A DNA stretch of 64,000 nucleotides from Pedobacter sp. ISL-64 (GCF_018613605.1 NZ_JAGGPU010000001.1:186001-250000); one strand, 5' to 3'. Numbered from the stretch's first letter, positions 44,964 through 52,870 are shown. A program made the numbers and translations. Notes: a model not told the origin generated them from the letters alone.

Positions 44964-45008
44964 TTACCTAAAGGTAAGTGCTTACATTGCGGTAAGTGAT
45001 TATCTTTG
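44964..45008 (+). promoter_or_regulatory. two HxlR-type operators and hxlR promoter
   Basis: TTACC-TAAA-GGTAA (44964-44977) and CTTAC-N6-GTAAG (44981-44996) are perfect dyads side by side. The -7 element TATCTTTG follows at 45001-45008 and ends 5 nt before the regulator's ATG (45014). TTAC/GTAA arms are the known mark of YodB/CatR-type operators. Confidence 0.7.
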
Positions 45009-45013
45009 CTGTT

Positions 45014-45391
45014 ATGAAAGTCGTTAAAAATCAGTCACTACCGGATAAAATGGAATGTGCAGGTTCACTTAAGAATGTTCTTGATGCATTGTATGTGCTG
45101 AATGGAAAATGGAAGTTGGCTTTGATCCTTTCCCTTGTACAATCGTCCAAACGTTTTAATGAAATTCAAAATGAAGTTGCCGGAATATCCTCCAAGGTCT
45201 TAGCAAAAGAATTAAAAGATTTGGAATTGAATGACTTTATCAAACGTCAAGTATATCCCACCATACCTGTAAGCATTATTTATGAAGCAACCGACTATAG
45301 CCAAACTTTAAAGAATGTATTGGGTGAACTGGATGCATGGGGCAAACAGCATAGAGAAAAAGTTAAACAAAGTATGCGGAAGCAGTATTAA
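45014..45391 (+). CDS. HxlR/DUF24 family redox-type regulator
   Basis: About 125 residues from ATG 45014. The HxlR winged helix is clear (LNGKWKLALILSL, FNEIQNEVAGISSKVLAKELKDLE, wing before YEATDYS). C15 (MECAGS) is placed like the thiol sensor Cys of YodB. Its neighbour azoR would remove quinones, and quinone alkylation of the Cys would release repression; this is inference from the family. An ATG at 44996 lies before the -7 element and is rejected. Confidence 0.88.
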   Translation: MKVVKNQSLPDKMECAGSLKNVLDALYVLNGKWKLALILSLVQSSKRFNEIQNEVAGISSKVLAKELKDLELNDFIKRQVYPTIPVSIIYEATDYSQTLKNVLGELDAWGKQHREKVKQSMRKQY

Positions 45392-45438
45392 GCTAAAAGA
45401 ATTCGGGGATAGATTGGAGTTACTGCTTATAAAGAAAA

Positions 45439-45469
45439 AATCCCGTTCTACTTATCGTAAAACGGGATT
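45439..45469 (-). terminator. terminator of the tRNA-Glu transcript
   Basis: AATCCCGTT (45439-45447) and AACGGGATT (45461-45469) form a 9-bp stem; on the minus strand TTTTTTC follows. It stands just past the tRNA-Glu 3' end. Confidence 0.8.
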
Positions 45470-45470
45470 G

Positions 45471-45542
45471 TAGCCCGTAGGGGAATCGAACCCCTGTTTC
45501 CAGAATGAAAATCTGGCGTCCTCACCCCTAGACGAACGGGCC
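45471..45542 (-). tRNA. tRNA-Glu (anticodon TTC)
   Basis: A complete 72-nt cloverleaf on the minus strand: acceptor GGCCCGT with ACGGGCT (one G-U), anticodon arm CCAGATTTTCATTCTGG with TTC in the loop, and T-arm GGGGTTCGATTCCCC. CCA is not encoded. A terminator follows. Confidence 0.92.
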
Positions 45543-45617
45543 ATTAATCTGAGTTTTGACTTTGGAGTCTTTAGTTTGGAGAAACTCCCAACTTAAAACT
45601 CTCAACTCCCAACTTCT

Positions 45618-45693
<76 letters not shown>

Positions 45694-45757
45694 CTCTATT
45701 GTATTTTTTAAGGGAAATACCAACCTTCAATTTTGCAGTATTGAAACTGATAAAAAA

Positions 45758-45780
45758 AACCGCTCAGCTCTGTAGCGGTT
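45758..45780 (-). terminator. terminator after the truncated tRNA-Glu 3' end
   Basis: AACCGCT (45758-45764) and AGCGGTT (45774-45780), with a run of eight T residues on the minus strand. It is directly attached to the tRNA-Glu 3' fragment, as expected for the original gene's own terminator. Confidence 0.75.
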
Positions 45781-45807
45781 TTGTAGCCCGTAGGGGAATT
45801 GAACCTA
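45781..45807 (-). other. tRNA-Glu 3'-end fragment: attachment site of the element
   Basis: The 19-nt word TTGTAGCCCGTAGGGGAAT is shared with the intact tRNA-Glu (45468-45486), and the match continues for about 8 nt with two differences. It contains the acceptor 3' strand and most of the T-arm, then stops being tRNA-like just before the T-stem's 5' side. The 5' half of a tRNA is absent. A displaced 3' end next to its terminator is the hallmark of a tRNA-integrated element. Confidence 0.7.
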
Positions 45808-45914
45808 TCGAGCAATATGCTTATTATCAGTGATTTACAAAATGTTGTTTTGTTAACTCATCGAATTACTCATTCGATTCTGATATCTTATTTTGTTAGC
45901 TGCTATTGCTGGTG

Positions 45915-45945
45915 CAAATATAGAAGAAAACCTTTATTCCTGCAA
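45915..45945 (-). promoter_or_regulatory. consensus promoter pointing at the truncated tRNA
   Basis: On the minus strand, TTG (45943-45945), a 20-nt spacer and TATATTTG (45915-45922). A transcript would cross 107 bp of element sequence, including a dyad ATCGAAT-N5-ATTCGAT (45860-45878), and then the tRNA fragment and its terminator. Confidence 0.55.
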
Positions 45946-46202
45946 CAAATTTCAAGGTAATTTTTGTAATTGTTTCTCTTAATTTGATTATCAAATAGTT
46001 ATAGCTACAGATAATAAAAACAATATTAATTAGACTGTTAAAAAAAACTAATTGTAGAAAATCTTCCTTTATACATTGAGTTAATTTCGATTCGATCTGT
46101 TATTTTTCACTGATCAAGGTTGAAAATCTTTAATACCGTAGTAATCTAGTCATAGATGCAGATTATATTTATATTAGTATTTATTTTCACTAACCTAATG
46201 AT

Positions 46203-46511
46203 ATGATTGAGGATATAAAAAAGGTTGAAGCTAAGGATCTTAAAATTGGAAATTATCTGATCAATTTAGGATTAGTCCGTGAAATTGAGCAGAACGCTGA
46301 TTATTATATAATTACAATAAGAATTAAAAATGAAAAACATGTTTTGAAATTTATGCCAGGTGAACAATTGTTGATAATGGAGAATGTAATAGTCGATGAC
46401 TACTCAGAATACTTAATATCTGTACCAATGATAAATCTCGCAAAAGATATGTTTAAAACAAAAAGAATTCATATTGCTAAAAAAGTAGATTTAAAGCCAA
46501 ACAAAGAATAG
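46203..46511 (+). CDS. hypothetical protein, element cargo
   Basis: A 102-residue protein not recognised as any family. It is rich in short beta-strands (IGNYLINLGLVREIEQ, YYIITIRIKN, VLKFMPGEQ), which suggests a small SH3- or KOW-like barrel, and ends in a basic helix. No signal peptide or membrane segment. It is the first gene inside the element and stands alone on the plus strand. Start: ATG 46203. Confidence 0.6.
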   Translation: MIEDIKKVEAKDLKIGNYLINLGLVREIEQNADYYIITIRIKNEKHVLKFMPGEQLLIMENVIVDDYSEYLISVPMINLAKDMFKTKRIHIAKKVDLKPNKE

Positions 46512-46737
46512 ATTGGTGGATATAATCATCCATTGAAATTAACTGTATAAAAATATGGGTTGGTGCAGGTTCCTGCTGATAAGCAAAAATTAGTACATCG
46601 AAAACGCGGGTTGTCTGCATCAGGTATTGTAGCGGCATCCTCCGGTATGGGAGATACAGCGGAAAGCCCGTCCGGCAGGGATGCCATAAATAATCAATCC
46701 TTTTGTTGACCTTATCCCTCTTACTTTTATGTTGCTG
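46512..46737. other. gap with a long hairpin
   Basis: GGCATCC (46634-46640) pairs with GGATGCC (46679-46685), extended inward by CCGG/CCGG. No gene is seen. It lies between convergent genes and could end both transcripts, though no T-tract is adjacent. Confidence 0.45.
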
Positions 46738-47106
46738 TTATGCCCTATGACCTAATCTTGATTTAATTTGAGCGGTAGCTTTTGAGAACTCATGTAAACT
46801 CACAGGCTTGCCTAGAAACATGGACTTCTGAAGATCTATCCCAGGGTGCAAAAATAGTATGTTAGAACTAATAAATACCACTAATCCTATGTGTTCAACT
46901 TGGGCGGCTAGATCAATACCCGAAATATATGGCATATTGATATCTGTAAATATAACATCAGGCTTAAGTTCCTTTATCTCCGTTACTGCAGTTCTAGGAT
47001 CGGTTGTAGTCCCGATGATCCTAAATGCGTTAGTTGCCGTAATGAGATCGGAAGTATAAGCGATGCAATAGCATTCATCATCAACAATGTAGCAGGTCAG
47101 TTCCAT
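46738..47106 (-). CDS. single-domain response regulator (receiver only)
   Basis: A 122-residue CheY-like receiver with acidic pair D9/D10, phospho-acceptor D55 (IFTDINMP) and the conserved Lys in LGKPVS. It has no output domain, whereas the neighbour 56 bp upstream is a full LytTR regulator. It may modulate the same kinase as a phosphate sink or relay. It is the last gene of the leftward operon starting with the GG-leader peptide at 50650. Confidence 0.82.
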   Translation of the reverse strand: MELTCYIVDDECYCIAYTSDLITATNAFRIIGTTTDPRTAVTEIKELKPDVIFTDINMPYISGIDLAAQVEHIGLVVFISSNILFLHPGIDLQKSMFLGKPVSLHEFSKATAQIKSRLGHRA

Positions 47107-47162
47107 AGTTAAATCTAGGTGTAAAAGATTATTGTAAAATTTATTGCCTTAAGTGATAATAA

Positions 47163-47885
47163 TTATATAATCTGCTTTTTCTTGATTGTTTCTAAAAAAT
47201 GTTGCTTATAGGTCTCTCCAATTAAAATTTCTGATGAAACATCTTTAAGAATTACGCGGTTTCCATTAAGTGCTGTTACTTTATTAAGTGCAATAATAAA
47301 AGACTTTTGAATACGCATAAAATATTTATCCGGTAATTTTCCTTCAATGTCTTTCATGGTAATCAACGCAACGGTTCTAATACCTTTGTGATGAAATGCA
47401 ACATAGTTTTTCATACCTTCTATATAATCAATGTCGGCTAGGTTTATTTTGATCATATTGCCCTTAATCTGTGATTTGACCATAAAATAATCTGTTTCAA
47501 TAGAATCCTTAGTATGATCCGTTTTGGAGCTGATTGCTCTTTGAGCTTTCGTGAATCCTTGTAAAAAACGATTTAGCGAGATGGGTTTTATAAGGTAGTC
47601 GACAACATCAAGATCGAAACCGTCGGCGGCAAATTCCCTGTAGGCTGTTGTTAGAATAAAGTGGCAACTGATATGGCGGACCGCCTGGATGAATTCTATC
47701 CCTGATATCTCAGGCATATGGATATCTAAGAAGATAAGATCGACCTGCTGGCCGTTCAAAAAAGTAATAGCTTCTGTAGGCTTTGTAAAGCAGGCAATTA
47801 AGTTGAGTTGAGCGATAGATTTGATATGATGCTGTAAAACTTCTATAGCATGTATTTCATCGTCAACGATAATACAGTTAATCAT
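47163..47885 (-). CDS. LytTR family response regulator
   Basis: A 240-residue regulator: receiver domain with D8/D9, phospho-acceptor D54 (IFLDIHMPEIS) and LIKPIS, then a LytTR DNA-binding domain (about 140-240; YFMRIQKSFIIALNKV, NRVILKDVSSEILIGETY). It is the partner of the LytS-type kinase 57 bp upstream. LytTR regulators bind paired imperfect direct repeats. A decayed copy of its C-terminal half lies at 60125-60508. Confidence 0.92.
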   Translation of the reverse strand: MINCIIVDDEIHAIEVLQHHIKSIAQLNLIACFTKPTEAITFLNGQQVDLIFLDIHMPEISGIEFIQAVRHISCHFILTTAYREFAADGFDLDVVDYLIKPISLNRFLQGFTKAQRAISSKTDHTKDSIETDYFMVKSQIKGNMIKINLADIDYIEGMKNYVAFHHKGIRTVALITMKDIEGKLPDKYFMRIQKSFIIALNKVTALNGNRVILKDVSSEILIGETYKQHFLETIKKKQII

Positions 47886-47942
47886 GGTAGAGAGGTATTT
47901 GATAAATATTGGCTGTGATATGGTGAATGATCTTCGGAAATT

Positions 47943-48995
47943 TTATATTGCGATAGTAGTTCTGATTGTTAAAGGATATAATGTCATTTCAAGTTGATAA
48001 TCGGTTTCTGTATCAAGGATAGAAAGGTTAAAACCTTTCCCATAATGGTGACTGAGCCGCTGGCGGATATTTTCCATGCCGATGCCACTGGAGAGTTCTT
48101 TCGGTCCTTTTTTCTTTTTGTTGAAAGTTTTGAGTTGGATGTAATGTTTATCTTCATTTATTGTCAAGCCAATTTTAACCGGGTTTGACTCATCTGTGCA
48201 GCTACCATGCTTTAATATATTCTCCACTATGGTAATCAGGATGAGCGGAATAATACGCACATTCGCCGTTGGACCGCTGACCTCAAAATCTATATGTAAT
48301 TGATGGTTAAAACGCAGCTGGTTGATGGTGATCACATTTTTAATGTGCGCAATCTCTTCGTCCAGCAAGGTAGTCTGGTCTTCTCGGTCCTGCTTTAGAG
48401 AGTAGTGCATGATTTCACTCAGCGTCATGATCCCATCGGCCAGTTCTGCTGATAAAGGCAGGGATTTGGCATAGAAAAAGTTAAGTGTGTTGTTTAAGAA
48501 ATGGGGATTGATCTGAGCCCTTAGAAATGCATATTGTGCATGATGTTTTTCCTTTTCGACGGTACGTAACGCTTTTTGATATTTGATGTTCTCTGTAGAA
48601 TAGTAATATCCAAATGCAAAAAATGAATATTTGATGTACAGCCAAAGAACCGGAACCGCAAATGTCCACATATGAAATGCCGGAGTTGGCCCTCCGTTAG
48701 CCTTTATCAACGGCCGGATATGATAGGCTGTTATATACCAGTTTAAATAGGAAAACAGATAAACGGATACGATACCGATGGTCAGCAGATAGATCTTTAG
48801 CGGATTTACATACTTAGTATATATATAAATGCATAAATAGAATGTGCATATATTGGGAAACTGGGTAAAGAAAAAATCCCCGATACTAAAAAAATAATCT
48901 TTTGGGTTGACCACAAATTCAATCGAGGTACTGATCAGCATATAGCCAAGCCAAAAGATGGCATGGAATAATATTATTCTATATTTTTTTTTCAT
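47943..48995 (-). CDS. LytS-type sensor histidine kinase
   Basis: A 350-residue protein: four or so N-terminal transmembrane helices (about 8-130) without a large extracellular loop, then a His_kinase domain with phospho-accepting H165 (FLRAQINPHFLNN) and an HATPase domain (about 240-345; SGIGMENIRQRL). It overlaps the S41 peptidase gene by 4 bp and precedes the LytTR regulator. A membrane-embedded sensor with small loops fits detection of a hydrophobic or short peptide ligand, but the ligand is unproven. Confidence 0.9.
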   Translation of the reverse strand: MKKKYRIILFHAIFWLGYMLISTSIEFVVNPKDYFFSIGDFFFTQFPNICTFYLCIYIYTKYVNPLKIYLLTIGIVSVYLFSYLNWYITAYHIRPLIKANGGPTPAFHMWTFAVPVLWLYIKYSFFAFGYYYSTENIKYQKALRTVEKEKHHAQYAFLRAQINPHFLNNTLNFFYAKSLPLSAELADGIMTLSEIMHYSLKQDREDQTTLLDEEIAHIKNVITINQLRFNHQLHIDFEVSGPTANVRIIPLILITIVENILKHGSCTDESNPVKIGLTINEDKHYIQLKTFNKKKKGPKELSSGIGMENIRQRLSHHYGKGFNLSILDTETDYQLEMTLYPLTIRTTIAI

Positions 48996-50443
48996 GGCCT
49001 CTTTTTCGCCTGATCAGTTCTTACAAAATTTAACCAATCGGAAACATCGCCAGGGATCTTTACGTCCGGCTTGATACCGATGTTATCCAGTGGGTAACCA
49101 GGTAGTCTTAAAGATTTACATGCCGGATAACCTAGGCTGTAAAAGTAACAGGGCAATTTCGTTCTTACAACTTCCAAATAATCTATTGCCCCTGAAGAAT
49201 TACCGCCGTAAAGTTTAACTTTGGAACTCTGTTTTGCCTGTAAAATAAAAAGTTCAGCTGCGCTGGCCGTATTGCTGTTTATGATCAGAGAAACATATTT
49301 TGGAGAATTGAATACTTTGGTGAGTTTAACCGTGTCTACAGGATATAGGGGATAAAGCTCATTAATATGCAATTTTAAATTGCTAAGGTTCCTCTCAAAT
49401 ATCTTTTTCATGCTGTCGGGAACATTTGATGGGATTTGACTGTAATAATCCCGGATATTCTCTTCAGTAGCCAGGACACTTGCTCCCTCGGTTAAAATCG
49501 GATTGGTATAGATGTACGGGATTAACTTGTCGTAAATAAGTACCGACCCCCCATAATTGTTTCTAAGATCTATTATCAAATGATCACGCTTTGCTATTTC
49601 ATCCGAGTTTTTTCTAATGATGCTATCCATGACACTTACATAAGCCAGTGATGCATATGAAGGCATCGAAAATAGACAGGTTTTGTCATCCAATATTGTA
49701 AACTTGGGACCAGGATCACTGCTGCGGGTTTGACTTGGCGTTTGCGGAATATCTACTGAATTTTTATACCATCTTGAAGTGACAACCCCATCGCCAAGTG
49801 TTAATGTATCTTTTATTTTTTGGAATGAAAGGGGATTAAGTGAATGATCAACAGCCCTAAAGTATTTTAGAAAATATCGGTCATTTTTTTTAGTAATTCT
49901 TAATTTGACCTGTTGTGGTGTCCATCTTGTACCGTCCGCCTTTATAATAAAACCGATAAAATCATTTTTACTTTTTATATCCCTTACAATACCTATCTGG
50001 TAGGCTCCGGTATGATCCTTCCAGATACCTTCCAAACTGTCCAGACTACTTGTTTTTTCTTTTAAATACGTATCGAATATGGTTTCTGTCCAGCCTGTTT
50101 TTTCTTCTCTGGCATAATAAGTCCTTATTTGCTCTTTGCTATAATTACTGTCATCGTAGCTGACACCAAGATGCTTATCCTTAAAAAAAGAAAGCCATTT
50201 TTTTAAAATTGGCAGGCATTGATAAGTGGGTGCTTTATAGGCTTCATTTATCAGGCTATCGGTAAATAGCTCAAACCTGTTTCTATTTGAGCTATTTATC
50301 TTGTCGTTATAGCCAACGTAATTTTTCTTTACTCTTTCTACAACAAATTTCAGGTTATCGCTACAGCTACAGTTCTGGGCTCTTGAAGAAAAGCATGAGA
50401 AAACAAGTATAAAAGAAACAAGATGTCTAAAATATCTATTCAT
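48992..50443 (-). CDS. S41 family C-terminal-processing-like peptidase, secreted
   Basis: A 483-residue protein with a signal peptide (about 1-22, ending SRAQ). The S41 catalytic domain (about 250-470) has the beta-strand HLIIDLRNNYGG and the nucleophile S394 in NSNTASAAELF, with a downstream Lys (K404) for the dyad. No PDZ domain is evident; the N-terminal half is unassigned. Expected in the periplasm. It lies between the GG-leader peptide gene (27 bp upstream) and the kinase gene, so its likely job is to trim or destroy a signal peptide or control the sensor. Six of its cysteines lie near the ends. Confidence 0.85.
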   Translation of the reverse strand: MNRYFRHLVSFILVFSCFSSRAQNCSCSDNLKFVVERVKKNYVGYNDKINSSNRNRFELFTDSLINEAYKAPTYQCLPILKKWLSFFKDKHLGVSYDDSNYSKEQIRTYYAREEKTGWTETIFDTYLKEKTSSLDSLEGIWKDHTGAYQIGIVRDIKSKNDFIGFIIKADGTRWTPQQVKLRITKKNDRYFLKYFRAVDHSLNPLSFQKIKDTLTLGDGVVTSRWYKNSVDIPQTPSQTRSSDPGPKFTILDDKTCLFSMPSYASLAYVSVMDSIIRKNSDEIAKRDHLIIDLRNNYGGSVLIYDKLIPYIYTNPILTEGASVLATEENIRDYYSQIPSNVPDSMKKIFERNLSNLKLHINELYPLYPVDTVKLTKVFNSPKYVSLIINSNTASAAELFILQAKQSSKVKLYGGNSSGAIDYLEVVRTKLPCYFYSLGYPACKSLRLPGYPLDNIGIKPDVKIPGDVSDWLNFVRTDQAKKRP

Positions 50444-50470
50444 GTCGGTTTTTATCGGTCTCGGTTATGA

Positions 50471-50650
50471 TTAAAGGCTTATGGTGTTCAGCGTTGGTTT
50501 GTCTTCAACACAGCCCGGTAGTGTTGATGGGATTTCAGTTGTAGGGCCATCTCCGCCTTTGACGTGACGCATTTGTTCTTTGGTCAGGTTCGTAATTGAT
50601 TTTCTTTTAAAGATAAACTGAACCCTTTTTTCTAATTTTTTGTTTTTCAT
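50471..50650 (-). CDS. GG-leader peptide precursor (candidate pheromone or RiPP)
   Basis: A 59-residue precursor. The leader MKNKKLEKRVQ...ITNLTKEQMRHVKGG has the Bacteroidota GG-leader pattern (basic start, then L-x4-M-x2-V-x-GG) and ends at G32-G33. The core after the GG is 26 residues, Thr/Ser/Pro-rich with one Cys (DGPTTEIPSTLPGCVEDKPT). ATG at 50650, TAA at 50471-50473. It is the first gene of the operon encoding the S41 peptidase and two-component pair. A C39 exporter able to cut after GG is encoded at 55032-57218. No dehydratase or cyclase is present, so lanthionine formation is not supported here. Confidence 0.75.
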   Translation of the reverse strand: MKNKKLEKRVQFIFKRKSITNLTKEQMRHVKGGDGPTTEIPSTLPGCVEDKPTLNTISL

Positions 50651-50706
50651 GTTATTGTAGATGTATGTATTTAAAAATTAAAAGTATTATTTATTAGCAT
50701 CGTCTC

Positions 50707-50714
50707 CAAACATA
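50707..50714 (-). promoter_or_regulatory. -7 element for the leftward operon
   Basis: TATGTTTG on the minus strand, about 55 nt before the precursor ATG. No TTG stands at the standard spacing, so an activator such as the LytTR regulator could be needed. Confidence 0.4.
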
Positions 50715-50893
50715 TTAAACCAAACAGGTAATAACAGGGACGAACGCCCATTTGGTAAGGACATATCCATCTCTCTTTTTTTATAAATACTACAATGACT
50801 GCTGAATTTCAGAAAGTGAATTTCTGATTTATATAGTTCAATGTACCAATTCATGCCTAAATGCTAGATTTAGGGAGGGCAATTTTTCTTGGA

Positions 50894-51124
50894 CTATTTT
50901 CTGTGCTGTTCAAGTATTTCATCAGAGTATTTAATTAATGAGATGTTTTTTACCCCAGTTCGTCCGGCTTTGGAAGCGGGTTCATCCATTGAAACATGGA
51001 TTTGGTGTAATAGATATTTTCGAGCCTTTGATTTAGAAGAAAAAACATCAAACTTAGCTTCTAATAATAATGAGGTGACTACGTAGCAAACGATATACAA
51101 ATGCTGGTCGCGATAACGAAGCAT
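50894..51124 (-). CDS. doubtful small hypothetical protein
   Basis: An open frame of about 76 codons on the minus strand between the two divergent operons, starting MLRYRDQHLYIV and ending EILEQHRK. It has no family resemblance, no signal peptide and no clear ribosome site, and it lies in the region that must hold both promoters. A plus-strand frame of 65 codons overlaps it. It may be a relic or spurious. Confidence 0.2.
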   Translation of the reverse strand: MLRYRDQHLYIVCYVVTSLLLEAKFDVFSSKSKARKYLLHQIHVSMDEPASKAGRTGVKNISLIKYSDEILEQHRK

Positions 51125-51131
51125 AGATAAT

Positions 51132-52712
51132 ATGAAACTGTTGAAGCAGAAAGAGTACAATTTGGAAGGTGTTCTAACTGCACTTTTAAATCAATTAAGG
51201 ATCAAGGTTACTCCAGTTACCAGTGATAGGTGCATCCAGGATCATCCTGAATACCCAAGTGTACTCGCGTTGAGTGATTGTCTATCAGAGTGGAATGTTG
51301 AGAACCAGACCTACAGAATAGAAAAGAATGACTATGATCCTAAAGAACTGTTCTTCCCGTTCTTAGCGCATCTTAGAGAAAATGGTGGACGGTTTATTCT
51401 CATATTGAACATTGATGATGGAAAAGTGAATTATTCCGATGGACAGCATCAGGAATTGGTTATGACGGAAGATGAACTGTTAAAAAAGTGGGATGGCATT
51501 GCGTTGCATGCAGAAAAAAAGGTGGATAGCGGGGAAAAAAATTACCAGCAGCATTATTTCAACTATTTTTTGAAAAAACTGGCTGTGCCCATTTCTGTAG
51601 TTTTAGGGATAACCGTTTTTATCTTAGCAGCAATATCTGCTTCATTCACCTCACTCCATGTATTGCTAGCATCTGTAAAGCTTGTGGGAGTAATTGTTAG
51701 CATATTACTGTTAATACAAAGCAGCGATAGCAAAAATCCATTTATCCAGAATCTGTGCGGTATGATGGGAAAAGGCGATTGTAATGCTATCCTGAAATCT
51801 GATGCAGCCCAAATAACACACTATTTAAGCTGGAGTGAGGTCGGTTTTTTTTATTTTGCGGGATCTTTTTTGCTCCTGTTTATCTACCCACTTTCCCTAC
51901 ATCTTCTTGCCTGGTTGAACGTGCTTGCACTTCCATATACAATGTATTCTATTGCCTACCAATATACGCGAAAAAACTGGTGTGTATTGTGCTGTAGCAT
52001 ACAGATTATTCTATGGTTGGAGTTTTTGATCAATGTAACATCTGCATCTTATCATATCAGTTTTCATCTTCCTTTATTTTATTATTTACCTATTTCTTTT
52101 CTCTTGCCGGTTCTGGTGTGGTCCTTTCTAAAACCGCTCCTGCATGCATCTGTTCAGGTAGTTCCGCTTAGACAACAGTTGAAAAAGTTTAAATACAATA
52201 AAAACCTGTTTGGCAAGACGCTGACCAGCCAGGTGCGCTATGCGGTAAGCGATGAGCTGCGGCCTATTATCTTAGGCAACCCTGCTGCTGAAACTGTAAT
52301 CACAATGGTTAGCAATCCGTTCTGTGGACCTTGCGGAAAGGCGCATGAAACATTGGAAGAGCTCTTAAACAGCAGGGATGATCTCCAAGTCAAGGTTCTC
52401 TTTGCCACTACCGGTCATAATCAAAAAGAGCGGACAAAGGTAGCCATGCACTTAACTTCTTTGAACCAGCTGCCCGATAAAACACTTGTCGGGAATGCAC
52501 TGAGTGACTGGTACAAGCATCAACATAAAAGGTATGAATTCTGGGCAGAAAAATATCCGTCAAATTTGAATGATGAAACGATTTTAGCAATAAACAAGCA
52601 AAATGAATGGTGTGAGATGGCAGATATAACTTTTACTCCGACCATTCTTGTCAATGGATATAAATTGCCACAACCTTATCATCCATCGGATTTAAGGTAT
52701 TTAATTGAATAA
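51132..52712 (+). CDS. VKOR-thioredoxin disulfide-forming membrane protein with C39-like N-domain
   Basis: A 526-residue protein of three parts. Residues 1-145 resemble a C39 peptidase fold with C34 but no catalytic His (RFILILNI replaces HFVVL), so probably only binds. Residues 150-335 form a VKOR four-helix membrane domain with loop cysteines C209/C217 and the CxxC pair C284/C287. Residues 365-526 are a thioredoxin/DsbA-like domain with C398-G-P-C401 and cis-Pro503. VKOR passes electrons from new disulfides to quinones. It is the first gene of the rightward operon, 160 bp before a six-Cys peptide gene, so that peptide is the obvious client. Start: ATG 51132. Confidence 0.88.
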   Translation: MKLLKQKEYNLEGVLTALLNQLRIKVTPVTSDRCIQDHPEYPSVLALSDCLSEWNVENQTYRIEKNDYDPKELFFPFLAHLRENGGRFILILNIDDGKVNYSDGQHQELVMTEDELLKKWDGIALHAEKKVDSGEKNYQQHYFNYFLKKLAVPISVVLGITVFILAAISASFTSLHVLLASVKLVGVIVSILLLIQSSDSKNPFIQNLCGMMGKGDCNAILKSDAAQITHYLSWSEVGFFYFAGSFLLLFIYPLSLHLLAWLNVLALPYTMYSIAYQYTRKNWCVLCCSIQIILWLEFLINVTSASYHISFHLPLFYYLPISFLLPVLVWSFLKPLLHASVQVVPLRQQLKKFKYNKNLFGKTLTSQVRYAVSDELRPIILGNPAAETVITMVSNPFCGPCGKAHETLEELLNSRDDLQVKVLFATTGHNQKERTKVAMHLTSLNQLPDKTLVGNALSDWYKHQHKRYEFWAEKYPSNLNDETILAINKQNEWCEMADITFTPTILVNGYKLPQPYHPSDLRYLIE

Positions 52713-52870
52713 GCATTTCATTATAAAAAAGAGACTAAGATTTTGTACAAAAAGGGTGGTGCGGTTGCAAACGATTCTGCCCAAAGACGAATGAAGGCGT
52801 TTACCTCCATCGCTAAAGTTGACCCTGCGTGAAGGGACGGCAATACTAATAACAAATAAAAATTGAACCA
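52713..52870. other. leader region before the six-Cys peptide gene
   Basis: A 158-bp non-coding spacer inside the operon. It holds the dyad TTTTGTACAAAA (52742-52753), and a stretch after it (52757-52830) that looks like a decayed coding fragment. A separate start for the peptide mRNA is possible, but no consensus promoter is seen. Confidence 0.35.

Noticed and set aside
45781..45807. Complete third tRNA gene
   Set aside because: No 5' acceptor strand (GCCCG) or anticodon arm occurs in the 110 bp upstream on the minus strand.
50471..50650. Lanthipeptide precursor
   Set aside because: The leader is similar in pattern to leaders annotated that way in Bacteroidota, but no LanB/LanC-type modifying enzyme is visible in this window and the core has only one Cys.
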